NCBI GenBank assembly: GCA_029168955.1
Contig: JAPDOI010000010.1
Coordinates: 3,743,001-3,807,000, forward strand
DNA: 64,000 nucleotides
Direction: 5' to 3'
Origin: Aplectana chamaeleonis
Lineage: Eukaryota; Nematoda; Chromadorea; Rhabditida; Cosmocercidae
Position numbers and translations under genes: made by a program. Under the pieces are notes generated by a model that saw nothing but the letters and a program-made list of their open reading frames with translations, was not told the DNA's origin and made no database searches. Every line of letters starts with the position of its first letter. The first letter of the stretch is position 1. This document shows, one piece after another, positions 9,301 through 24,300 of the stretch.

Positions 9301-12300
9301 GACACCCTGATGACGTCATCAGATGCCCTATGTACTTTACATGACACCCTGATGACGTCATCAGATGCACTATTTACTTTACATGACACCCTGATGACGT
9401 CATCAGGTGCCCTATGTGCTTTAGATGACATCCTGATGACGTCATCAGATGCCCTATGTACTTTACATGACATCCTGATGACGTCATCAGATGCCTATGT
9501 ACTTTACATGACACCTGATGACGTCATCAGATGCCCTATGTACTTTACATGACATCCTGATGACGTCATCAGATGCCCTATGTACTTTACATGACACCCT
9601 GATGACGTCATCAGATGCCCTATGTACTTTACATGACACCCTGATGACGTCATCAGATGCCTATGTACTTTACATGACACCTGATGACGTCATCAGATGC
9701 CTATGTACTTTACATGACACCTGATGACGTCATCAGATGCCCTATGTACTTTACATGACACCTGATGACGTCATCAGATGCCCTATGTACTTTACATGAC
9801 ACCCTGATGACGTCATCAGATGCCCTATGTACTTTACATGACATCCTGATGACGTCATCAGATGCCCTATGTACTTTACATGACATCCTGATGACGTCAT
9901 CAGATGCCCTATGTACTTTACATGACACCTGATGACGTCATCAGATGCCCTATGTACTTTACATGACACCTGATGACGTCATCAGATGCCCTATGTACTT
10001 TACATGACACCTGATGACGTCATCAGATGCCCTATGTACTTTACATGACACCTGATGACGTCATCAGATGCCCTATGTACTTTACATGACATCCTGATGA
10101 CGTCATCAGATGCCCTATGTACTTTACATGACACCTGATGACGTCATCAGATGCCCTATGTACTTTACATGACACCTGATGACGTCATCAGATGCCTATG
10201 TACTTTACATGACATCCTGATGACGTCATCAGATGCCCTATGTACTTTACATGACATCCTGATGACGTCATCAGATGCCTATGTACTTTACATGACACCT
10301 GATGACGTCATCAGATGCCCTATGTACTTTACATGACACCCTGATGACGTCATCAGATGCCCTATGTACTTTACATGACATCCTGATGACGTCATCAGAT
10401 GCCCTATGTACTTTACATGACACCTGATGACGTCATCAGATGCCCTATGTACTTTACATGACACCTGATGACGTCATCAGATGCCCTATGTACTTTACAT
10501 GACACCTGATGACGTCATCAGATGCCCTATGTACTTTACATGACACCTGATGACGTCATCAGATGCCCTATGTACTTTACATGACACCTGATGACGTCAT
10601 CAGATGCCTATGTACTTTACATGACACCCTGATGACGTCATCAGATGCCCTATGTACTTTACATGACATCCTGATGACGTCATCAGATGCCCTATGTACT
10701 TTACATGACACCTGATGACGTCATCAGATGCCCTATGTACTTTACATGACACCTGATGACGTCATCAGATGCCCTATGTACTTTACATGACATCCTGATG
10801 ACGTCATCAGATGCCCTATGTACTTTACATGACACCTGATGACGTCATCAGATGCCCTATGTACTTTACATGACATCCTGATGACGTCATCAGATGCCTA
10901 TGTACTTTACATGACACCTGATGACGTCATCAGATGCCCTATGTACTTTACATGACATCCTGATGACGTCATCAGATGCCCTATGTACTTTACATGACAT
11001 CCTGATGACGTCATCAGATGCCCTATGTACTTTACATGACATCCTGATGACGTCATCAGATGCCCTATGTACTTTACATGACACCTGATGACGTCATCAG
11101 ATGCCCTATGTACTTTACATGACATCCTGATGACGTCATCAGATGCCTATGTACTTTACATGACACCCTGATGACGTCATCAGATGCCCTATGTACTTTA
11201 CATGACACCTGATGACGTCATCAGATGCCCTATGTACTTTACATGACATCCTGATGACGTCATCAGATGCCCTATGTACTTTACATGACATCCTGATGAC
11301 GTCATCAGATGCCCTATGTACTTTACATGACACCTGATGACGTCATCAGATGCCCTATGTACTTTACATGACACCCTGATGACGTCATCAGATGCCCTAT
11401 GTACTTTACATGACACCTGATGACGTCATCAGATGCCCTATGTACTTTACATGACACCTGATGACGTCATCAGATGCCCTATGTACTTTACATGACACCT
11501 GATGACGTCATCAGATGCCTATGTACTTTACATGACACCCTGATGACGTCATCAGATGCCCTATGTACTTTACATGACATCCTGATGACGTCATCAGATG
11601 CCCTATGTACTTTACATGACATCCTGATGACGTCATCAGATGCCTATGTACTTTACATGACATCCTGATGACGTCATCAGATGCCTATGTACTTTACATG
11701 ACACCCTGATGACGTCATCAGATGCCCTATGTACTTTACATGACACCTGATGACGTCATCAGATGCCCTATGTACTTTACATGACATCCTGATGACGTCA
11801 TCAGATGCCCTATGTACTTTACATGACATCCTGATGACGTCATCAGATGCCCTATGTACTTTACATGACACCCTGATGACGTCATCAGATGCCCTATGTA
11901 CTTTACATGACATCCTGATGACGTCATCAGATGCCCTATGTACTTTACATGACATCCTGATGACGTCATCAGATGCCTATGTACTTTACATGACATCCTG
12001 ATGACGTCATCAGATGCCTATGTACTTTACATGACACCTGATGACGTCATCAGATGCCCTATGTACTTTACATGACATCCTGATGACGTCATCAGATGCC
12101 CTATGTACTTTACATGACACCTGATGACGTCATCAGATGCCTATGTACTTTACATGACACCCTGATGACGTCATCAGATGCCCTATGTACTTTACATGAC
12201 ATCCTGATGACGTCATCAGATGCCCTATGTACTTTACATGACATCCTGATGACGTCATCAGATGCCTATGTACTTTACATGACATCCTGATGACGTCATC

Positions 12301-15300
12301 AGATGCCCTATGTACTTTACATGACATCCTGATGACGTCATCAGATGCCTATGTACTTTACATGACACCTGATGACGTCATCAGATGCCCTATGTACTTT
12401 ACATGACATCCTGATGACGTCATCAGATGCCCTATGTACTTTACATGACACCTGATGACGTCATCAGATGCCCTATGTACTTTACATGACACACCTGATG
12501 ACGTCATCAGATGCCCTATGTACTTTACATGACATCCTGATGACGTCATCAGATGCCCTATGTACTTTACATGACACCTGATGACGTCATCAGATGCCCT
12601 ATGTACTTTACATGACACCCTGATGACGTCATCAGATGCCTATGTACTTTACATGACACCTGATGACGTCATCAGATGCCCTATGTACTTTACATGACAC
12701 CTGATGACGTCATCAGATGCCCTATGTACTTTACATGACACCTGATGACGTCATCAGATGCCCTATGTACTTTACATGACACCTGATGACGTCATCAGAT
12801 GCCCTATGTACTTTACATGACACCCTGATGACGTCATCAGATGCCCTATGTACTTTACATGACACCTGATGACGTCATCAGATGCCTATGTACTTTACAT
12901 GACATCCTGATGACGTCATCAGATGCCCTATGTACTTTACATGACACCTGATGACGTCATCAGATGCCCTATGTACTTTACATGACACCTGATGACGTCA
13001 TCAGATGCCCTATGTACTTTACATGACACCTGATGACGTCATCAGATGCCCTATGTACTTTACATGACATCCTGATGACGTCATCAGATGCCCTATGTAC
13101 TTTACATGACACCCTGATGACGTCATCAGATGCCCTATGTACTTTACATGACATCCTGATGACGTCATCAGATGCCTATGTACTTTACATGACACCTGAT
13201 GACGTCATCAGATGCCCTATGTACTTTACATGACACCTGATGACGTCATCAGATGCCCTATGTACTTTACATGACACCTGATGACGTCATCAGATGCCCT
13301 ATGTACTTTACATGACACCTGATGACGTCATCAGATGCCCTATGTACTTTACATGACATCCTGATGACGTCATCAGATGCCCTATGTACTTTACATGACA
13401 TCCTGATGACGTCATCAGATGCCCTATGTACTTTACATGACACCCTGATGACGTCATCAGATGCCCTATGTACTTTACATGACACCTGATGACGTCATCA
13501 GATGCCCTATGTACTTTACATGACACCTGATGACGTCATCAGATGCCCTATGTACTTTACATGACACCCTGATGACGTCATCAGATGCCTATGTACTTTA
13601 CATGACATCCTGATGACGTCATCAGATGCCCTATGTACTTTACATGACACCTGATGACGTCATCAGATGCCCTATGTACTTTACATGACACCTGATGACG
13701 TCATCAGATGCCCTATGTACTTTACATGACACCCTGATGACGTCATCAGATGCCCTATGTACTTTACATGACATCCTGATGACGTCATCAGATGCCCTAT
13801 GTACTTTACATGACACCTGATGACGTCATCAGATGCCCTATGTACTTTACATGACACCCTGATGACGTCATCAGATGCCCTATGTACTTTACATGACACC
13901 TGATGACGTCATCAGATGCCCTATGTACTTTACATGACACCTGATGACGTCATCAGATGCCTATGTACTTTACATGACACCTGATGACGTCATCAGATGC
14001 CCTATGTACTTTACATGACACCTGATGACGTCATCAGATGCCTATGTACTTTACATGACACCCTGATGACGTCATCAGATGCCTATGTACTTTACATGAC
14101 ACCTGATGACGTCATCAGATGCCTATGTACTTTACATGACACCCTGATGACGTCATCAGATGCCCTATGTACTTTACATGACACCTGATGACGTCATCAG
14201 ATGCCCTATGTACTTTACATGACATCCTGATGACGTCATCAGATGCCCTATGTACTTTACATGACACCTGATGACGTCATCAGATGCCCTATGTACTTTA
14301 CATGACACCTGATGACGTCATCAGATGCCCTATGTACTTTACATGACACCTGATGACGTCATCAGATGCCCTATGTACTTTACATGACACCCTGATGACG
14401 TCATCAGATGCCCTATGTACTTTACATGACACCCTGATGACGTCATCAGATGCCCTATGTACTTTACATGACATCCTGATGACGTCATCAGATGCCCTAT
14501 GTACTTTACATGACACCCTGATGACGTCATCAGATGTCCTATGTACTTTACATGACATCCTGATGACGTCATCAGATGCCCTATGTACTTTACATGACAT
14601 CCTGATGACGTCATCAGATGCCTCATGTACTTTACATGACACCCTGATGACGTCATCAGATGCCCTATGTACTTTACATGACATCCTGATGACGTCATCA
14701 GATGCGCTTTGTACTCTACATGACACCCTGATGACGTCATAGATGCCCTATGTACTTTACATCACATCCTGATGACGTCATCATGTGCCCTATGTACTTT
14801 ACATGACACCCTGATGGCGTCGTCAGATGCCCTATGTACTTTACATGACATCCTGATGACGTCATCAGATGCCTTATGTACTTTACATGACATCCTGATG
14901 ACGTCATCAGATGCCCTATGTACTTTACATGACACCTGATGACGTCATCAGATGCCCTATGTACTTTACATGACATCCTGATGACGTCATCAGATGCCTA
15001 TGTACTTTACATGACACCCTGATGACGTCATCAGATGCCCTATGTACTTTACATGACATCCTGATGACGTCATCAGATGCCCTATGTACTTTACATGACA
15101 CCTGATGACGTCATCAGATGCCCTATGTACTTTACATGACATCCTGATGACGTCATCAGATGCCCTATGTACTTTACATGACACCTGATGACGTCATCAG
15201 ATGCCTATGTACTTTACATGACACCTGATGACGTCATCAGATGCCCTATGTACTTTACATGACATCCTGATGACGTCATCAGATGCCCTATGTACTTTAC

Positions 15301-18300
15301 ATGACATCCTGATGACGTCATCAGATGCCCTATGTACTTTACATGACACCTGATGACGTCATCAGATGCCTATGTACTTTACATGACATCCTGATGACGT
15401 CATCAGATGCCCTATGTACTTTACATGACACCTGATGACGTCATCAGATGCCCTATGTACTTTACATGACACCTGATGACGTCATCAGATGCCCTATGTA
15501 CTTTACATGACACCTGATGACGTCATCAGATGCCCTATGTACTTTACATGACACCTGATGACGTCATCAGATGCCCTATGTACTTTACATGACATCCTGA
15601 TGACGTCATCAGATGCCCTATGTACTTTACATGACACCTGATGACGTCATCAGATGCCCTATGTACTTTACATGACACCTGATGACGTCATCAGATGCCC
15701 TATGTACTTTACATGACACCTGATGACGTCATCAGATGCCTATGTACTTTACATGACACCCTGATGACGTCATCAGATGCCTATGTACTTTACATGACAT
15801 CCTGATGACGTCATCAGATGCCCTATGTACTTTACATGACACCTGATGACGTCATCATATGCCCTATGTACTTTACATGACACCCTGATGACGTCATCAG
15901 ATGCCTATGTACTTTACATGACACCCTGATGACGTCATCAGATGCCCTATGTACTTTACATGACACCTGATGACGTCATCAGATGCCCTATGTACTTTAC
16001 ATGACATCCTGATGACGTCATCAGATGCCTATGTACTTTACATGACACCTGATGACGTCATCAGATGCCCTATGTACTTTACATGACACCTGATGACGTC
16101 ATCAGATGCCCTATGTACTTTACATGACACCTGATGACGTCATCAGATGCCCTATGTACTTTACATGACACCTGATGACGTCATCAGATGCCCTATGTAC
16201 TTTACATGACACCTGATGACGTCATCAGATGCCCTATGTACTTTACATGACACCTGATGACGTCATCAGATGCCCTATGTACTTTACATGACACCCTGAT
16301 GACGTCATCAGATGCCCTATGTACTTTACATGACATCCTGATGACGTCATCAGATGCCCTATGTACTTTACATGACATCCTGATGACGTCATCAGATGCC
16401 TATGTACTTTACATGACATCCTGATGACGTCATCAGATGCCTATGTACTTTACATGACACCTGATGACGTCATCAGATGCCCTATGTACTTTACATGACA
16501 CCTGATGACGTCATCAGATGCCCTATGTACTTTACATGACATCCTGATGACGTCATCAGATGCCCTATGTACTTTACATGACACCTGATGACGTCATCAG
16601 ATGCCCTATGTACTTTACATGACACCTGATGACGTCATCAGATGCCCTATGTACTTTACATGACATCCTGATGACGTCATCAGATGCCCTATGTACTTTA
16701 CATGACACCCTGATGACGTCATCAGATGCCCTATGTACTTTACATGACATCCTGATGACGTCATCAGATGCCCTATGTACTTTACATGACACCTGATGAC
16801 GTCATCAGATGCCCTATGTACTTTACATGACACCCTGATGACGTCATCAGATGCCCTATGTACTTTACATGACATCCTGATGACGTCATCAGATGCCTAT
16901 GTACTTTACATGACACCTGATGACGTCATCAGATGCCCTATGTACTTTACATGACATCCTGATGACGTCATCAGATGCCCTATGTACTTTACATGACACC
17001 CTGATGACGTCATCAGATGCCCTATGTACTTTACATGACACCCTGATGACGTCATCAGATGCCCTATGTACTTTACATGACATCCTGATGACGTCATCAG
17101 ATGCCCTATGTACTTTACATGACACCCTGATGACGTCATCAGATGCCCTATGTACTTTACATGACACCCTGATGACGTCATCAGATGCCCTATGTACTTT
17201 ACATGACACCCTGATGACGTCATCAGATGCCCTATGTACTTTACATGACATCCTGATGACGTCATCAGATGCCCTATGTACTTTACATGACATCCTGATG
17301 ACGTCATCAGATGCCTATGTACTTTACATGACACCTGATGACGTCATCAGATGCCCTATGTACTTTACATGACATCCTGATGACGTCATCAGATGCCCTA
17401 TGTACTTTACATGACATCCTGATGACGTCATCAGATGCCTATGTACTTTACATGACACCCTGATGACGTCATCAGATGCCCTATGTACTTTACATGACAC
17501 CTGATGACGTCATCAGATGCCCTATGTACTTTACATGACATCCTGATGACGTCATCAGATGCCCTATGTACTTTACATGACATCCTGATGACGTCATCAG
17601 ATGCCCTATGTACTTTACATGACACCTGATGACGTCATCAGATGCCCTATGTACTTTACATGACACCCTGATGACGTCATCAGATGCCCTATGTACTTTA
17701 CATGACACCCTGATGACGTCATCAGATGCCCTATGTACTTTACATGACATCCTGATGACGTCATCAGATGCCCTATGTACTTTACATGACACCCTGATGA
17801 CGTCATCAGATGCCTATGTACTTTACATGACACCTGATGACGTCATCAGATGCCTATGTACTTTACATGACACCTGATGACGTCATCAGATGCCTATGTA
17901 CTTTACATGACACCTGATGACGTCATCAGATGCCCTATGTACTTTACATGACACCTGATGACGTCATCAGATGCCTATGTACTTTACATGACACCCTGAT
18001 GACGTCATCAGATGCCCTATGTACTTTACATGACACCTGATGACGTCATCAGATGCCTATGTACTTTACATGACACCTGATGACGTCATCAGATGCCCTA
18101 TGTACTTTACATGACACCTGATGACGTCATCAGATGCCCTATGTACTTTACATGACACCTGATGACGTCATCAGATGCCCTATGTACTTTACATGACATC
18201 CTGATGACGTCATCAGATGCCCTATGTACTTTACATGACACCTGATGACGTCATCAGATGCCCTATGTACTTTACATGACACCCTGATGACGTCATCAGA

Positions 18301-21300
18301 TGCCTATGTACTTTACATGACACCTGATGACGTCATCAGATGCCCTATGTACTTTACATGACACCCTGATGACGTCATCAGATGCCCTATGTACTTTACA
18401 TGACACCCTGATGACGTCATCAGATGCCCTATGTACTTTACATGACACCTGATGACGTCATCAGATGCCCTATGTACTTTACATGACATCCTGATGACGT
18501 CATCAGATGCCCTATGTACTTTACATGACACCCTGATGACGTCATCAGATGCCCTATGTACTTTACATGACATCCTGATGACGTCATCAGATGCCTATGT
18601 ACACATGACACCCTGATGACGTCATCAGATGCCCTATGTACTTTACATGACACCCTGATGACGTCATCAGATGCCCTATGTACTTTACATGACATCTGAT
18701 GACGTCATCAGATGCCCTATGTACTTTACATGACACCTGATGACGTCATCAGATGCCCTATGTACTTTACATGACACCTGATGACGTCATCAGATGCCTA
18801 TGTACTTTACATGACACCTGATGACGTCATCAGATGCCCTATGTACTTTACATGACACCTGATGACGTCATCAGATGCCCTATGTACTTTACATGACACC
18901 TGATGACGTCATCAGATGCCCTATGTACTTTACATGACACCCTGATGACGTCATCAGATGCCTATGTACTTTACATGACACCTGATGACGTCATCAGATG
19001 CCCTATGTACTTTACATGACACCTGATGACGTCATCAGATGCCCTATGTACTTTACATGACACCTGATGACGTCATCAGATGCCCTATGTACTTTACATG
19101 ACACCTGATGACGTCATCAGATGCCCTATGTACTTTACATGACACCTGATGACGTCATCAGATGCCTATGTACTTTACATGACACCTGATGACGTCATCA
19201 GATGCCCTATGTACTTTACATGACACCCTGATGACGTCATCAGATGCCCTATGTACTTTACATGACACCTGATGACGTCATCAGATGCCCTATGTACTTT
19301 ACATGACATCCTGATGACGTCATCAGATGCCCTATGTACTTTACATGACACCCTGATGACGTCATCAGATGCCTATGTACTTTACATGACACCTGATGAC
19401 GTCATCAGATGCCCTATGTACTTTACATGACACCTGATGACGTCATCAGATGCCCTATGTACTTTACATGACATCCTGATGACGTCATCAGATGCCCTAT
19501 GTACTTTACATGACACCCTGATGACGTCATCAGATGCCCTATGTACTTTACATGACACCTGATGACGTCATCAGATGCCCTATGTACTTTACATGACACC
19601 TGATGACGTCATCAGATGCCCTATGTACTTTACATGACATCCTGATGACGTCATCAGATGCCCTATGTACTTTACATGACATCCTGATGACGTCATCAGA
19701 TGCCCTATGTACTTTACATGACACCTGATGACGTCATCAGATGCCCTATGTACTTTACATGACACCCTGATGACGTCATCAGATGCCTATGTACTTTACA
19801 TGACACCCTGATGACGTCATCAGATGCCCTATGTACTTTACATGACACCCTGATGACGTCATCAGATGCCCTATGTACTTTACATGACACCTGATGACGT
19901 CATCAGATGCCCTATGTACTTTACATGACACCTGATGACGTCATCAGATGCCCTATGTACTTTACATGACATCCTGATGACGTCATCAGATGCCTATGTA
20001 CTTTACATGACATCCTGATGACGTCATCAGATGCCCTATGTACTTTACATGACATCCTGATGACGTCATCAGATGCCTATGTACTTTACATGACACCTGA
20101 TGACGTCATCAGATGCCCTATGTACTTTACATGACACCCTGATGACGTCATCAGATGCCTATGTACTTTACATGACATCCTGATGACGTCATCAGATGCC
20201 CTATGTACTTTACATGACACCTGATGACGTCATCAGATGCCTATGTACTTTACATGACACCTGATGACGTCATCAGATGCCCTATGTACTTTACATGACA
20301 TCCTGATGACGTCATCAGATGCCCTATGTACTTTACATGACACCCTGATGACGTCATCAGATGCCCTATGTACTTTACATGACATCCTGATGACGTCATC
20401 AGATGCCTATGTACTTTACATGACACCCTGATGACGTCATCAGATGCCCTATGTACTTTACATGACACCTGATGACGTCATCAGATGCCCTATGTACTTT
20501 ACATGACACCTGATGACGTCATCAGATGCCCTATGTACTTTACATGACATCCTGATGACGTCATCAGATGCCTATGTACTTTACATGACATCCTGATGAC
20601 GTCATCAGATGCCCTATGTACTTTACATGACACCCTGATGACGTCATCAGATGCCCTATGTACTTTACATGACACCTGATGACGTCATCAGATGCCTATG
20701 TACTTTACATGACATCCTGATGACGTCATCAGATGCCCTATGTACTTTACATGACACCTGATGACGTCATCAGATGCCTTATGTCCTTTACATGACCCCC
20801 TGATGACGTCATCGAATGCCCCATGTACTTTACATGACATCCTGATGACGACAACAGATGCCATATGTACTTTACATGACATCCTGATGACGTCATCAGA
20901 TGCCCTGTGTACTTTACATGACATCCTGATGACGTCATCAGATGCCCTATGTACTTCCCATGACACCTGATGACGTCATCAGATGCCCTATGTACTTTAC
21001 ATGACACCTGATGACGTCATCAGATGCCCTATGTACTTTACATGACATCCTGATGACGTCATCAGATGCCTATGTACTTTACATGACACCTGATGACGTC
21101 ATCAGATGCCCTATGTACTTTACATGACATCCTGATGACGTCATCAGATGCCCTATGTACTTTACATGACACCTGATGACGTCATCAGATGCCCTATGTA
21201 CTTTACATGACACCTGATGACGTCATCAGATGCCCTATGTACTTTACATGACATCCTGATGACGTCATCAGATGCCCTATGTACTTTACATGACATCCTG

Positions 21301-24300
21301 ATGACGTCATCAGATGCCCTATGTACTTTACATGACACCCTGATGACGTCATCAGATGCCTATGTACTTTACATGACACCTGATGACGTCATCAGATGCC
21401 TATGTACTTTACATGACACCCTGATGACGTCATCAGATGCCTATGTACTTTACATGACATCCTGATGACGTCATCAGATGCCTATGTACTTTACATGACA
21501 CCTGATGACGTCATCAGATGCCCTATGTACTTTACATGACATCCTGATGACGTCATCAGATGCCCTATGTACTTTACATGACATCCTGATGACGTCATCA
21601 GATGCCTATGTACTTTACATGACATCCTGATGACGTCATCAGATGCCTATGTACTTTACATGACACCCTGATGACGTCATCAGATGCCCTATGTACTTTA
21701 CATGACACCTGATGACGTCATCAGATGCCCTATGTACTTTACATGACACCCTGATGACGTCATCAGATGCCCTATGTACTTTACATGACACCTGATGACG
21801 TCATCAGATGCCCTATGTACTTTACATGACACCCTGATGACGTCATCAGATGCCCTATGTACTTTACATGACACCCTGATGACGTCATCAGATGCCCTAT
21901 GTACTTTACATGACACCCTGATGACGTCATCAGATGCCCTATGTACTTTACATGACATCCTGATGACGTCATCAGATGCCCTATGTACTTTACATGACAT
22001 CCTGATGACGTCATCAGATGCCCTATGTACTTTACATGACACCTGATGACGTCATCAGATGCCCTATGTACTTTACATGACACCCTGATGACGTCATCAG
22101 ATGCCTATGTACTTTACATGACATCCTGATGACGTCATCAGATGCCCTATGTACTTTACATGACACCCTGATGACGTCATCAGATGCCCTATGTACTTTA
22201 CATGACACCTGATGACGTCATCAGATGCCCTATGTACTTTACATGACACCTGATGACGTCATCAGATGCCTATGTACTTTACATGACACCTGATGACGTC
22301 ATCAGATGCCCTATGTACTTTACATGACATCCTGATGACGTCATCAGATGCCCTATGTACTTTACATGACACCCTGATGACGTCATCAGATGCCCTATGT
22401 ACTTTACATGACATCCTGATGACGTCATCAGATGCCCTATGTACTTTACATGACACCTGATGACGTCATCAGATGCCCTATGTACTTTACATGACACCCT
22501 GATGACGTCATCAGATGCCCTATGTACTTTACATGACATCCTGATGACGTCATCAGATGCCCTATGTACTTTACATGACACCCTGATGACGTCATCAGAT
22601 GCCTATGTACTTTACATGACATCCTGATGACGTCATCAGATGCCCTATGTACTTTACATGACATCCTGATGACGTCATCAGATGCCCTATGTACTTTACA
22701 TGACATCCTGATGACGTCATCAGATGCCCTATGTACTTTACATGACACCCTGATGACGTCATCAGATGCCCTATGTACTTTACATGACACCTGATGACGT
22801 CATCAGATGCCCTATGTACTTTACATGACATCCTGATGACGTCATCAGATGCCCTATGTACTTTACATGACACCTGATGACGTCATCAGATGCCCTATGT
22901 ACTTTACATGACACCTGATGACGTCATCAGATGCCTATGTACTTTACATGACACCCTGATGACGTCATCAGATGCCTATGTACTTTACATGACATCCTGA
23001 TGACGTCATCAGATGCCCTATGTACTTTACATGACACCTGATGACGTCATCAGATGCCCTATGTACTTTACATGACATCCTGATGACGTCATCAGATGCC
23101 TATGTACTTTACATGACACCTGATGACGTCATCAGATGCCCTATGTACTTTACATGACACCTGATGACGTCATCAGATGCCCTATGTACTTTACATGACA
23201 CCTGATGACGTCATCAGATGCCCTATGTACTTTACATGACACCTGATGACGTCATCAGATGCCTATGTACTTTACATGACACCTGATGACGTCATCAGAT
23301 GCCCTATGTACTTTACATGACACCTGATGACGTCATCAGATGCCCTATGTACTTTACATGACACCCTGATGACGTCATCAGATGCCCTATGTACTTTACA
23401 TGACACCTGATGACGTCATCAGATGCCCTATGTACTTTACATGACATCCTGATGACGTCATCAGATGCCTATGTACTTTACATGACACCTGATGACGTCA
23501 TCAGATGCCCTATGTACTTTACATGACATCCTGATGACGTCATCAGATGCCCTATGTACTTTACATGACACCCTGATGACGTCATCAGATGCCCTATGTA
23601 CTTTACATGACATCCTGATGACGTCATCAGATGCCCTATGTACTTTACATGACACCCTGATGACGTCATCAGATGCCCTATGTACTTTACATGACACCTG
23701 ATGACGTCATCAGATGCCCTATGTACTTTACATGACACCTGATGACGTCATCAGATGCCTATGTACTTTACATGACATCCTGATGACGTCATCAGATGCC
23801 CTATGTACTTTACATGACATCCTAATGACGTCATCAGATGCCCTATGTACTTTACATGACACCTGATGACGTCATCAGATGCCCTATGTACTTTACATGA
23901 CATCCTGATGACGTCATCAGATGCCCTATGTACTTTACATGACACCCTGATGACGTCATCAGATGCCCTATGTACTTTACACGACATCCTGATGACGTCA
24001 TCAGATGCCCTATGTACTTTACATGACATCCTGATGACGTCATCAGATGCCCTATGTACTTTACATGACACCCTGATGACGTCATCAGATGCCCTATGTA
24101 CTTTACATGACATCCTGATGACGTCATCAGATGCCCTATGTACTTTACATGACATCCTGATGACGTCATCAGATGCCCTATGTACTTTACATGACATCCT
24201 GATGACGTCATCAGATGCCCTATGTACTTTACAAGACATCCTGATGACGTCATCAGATGCCTATGTACTTTACATGACATCCTGATGACGTCATCAGATG

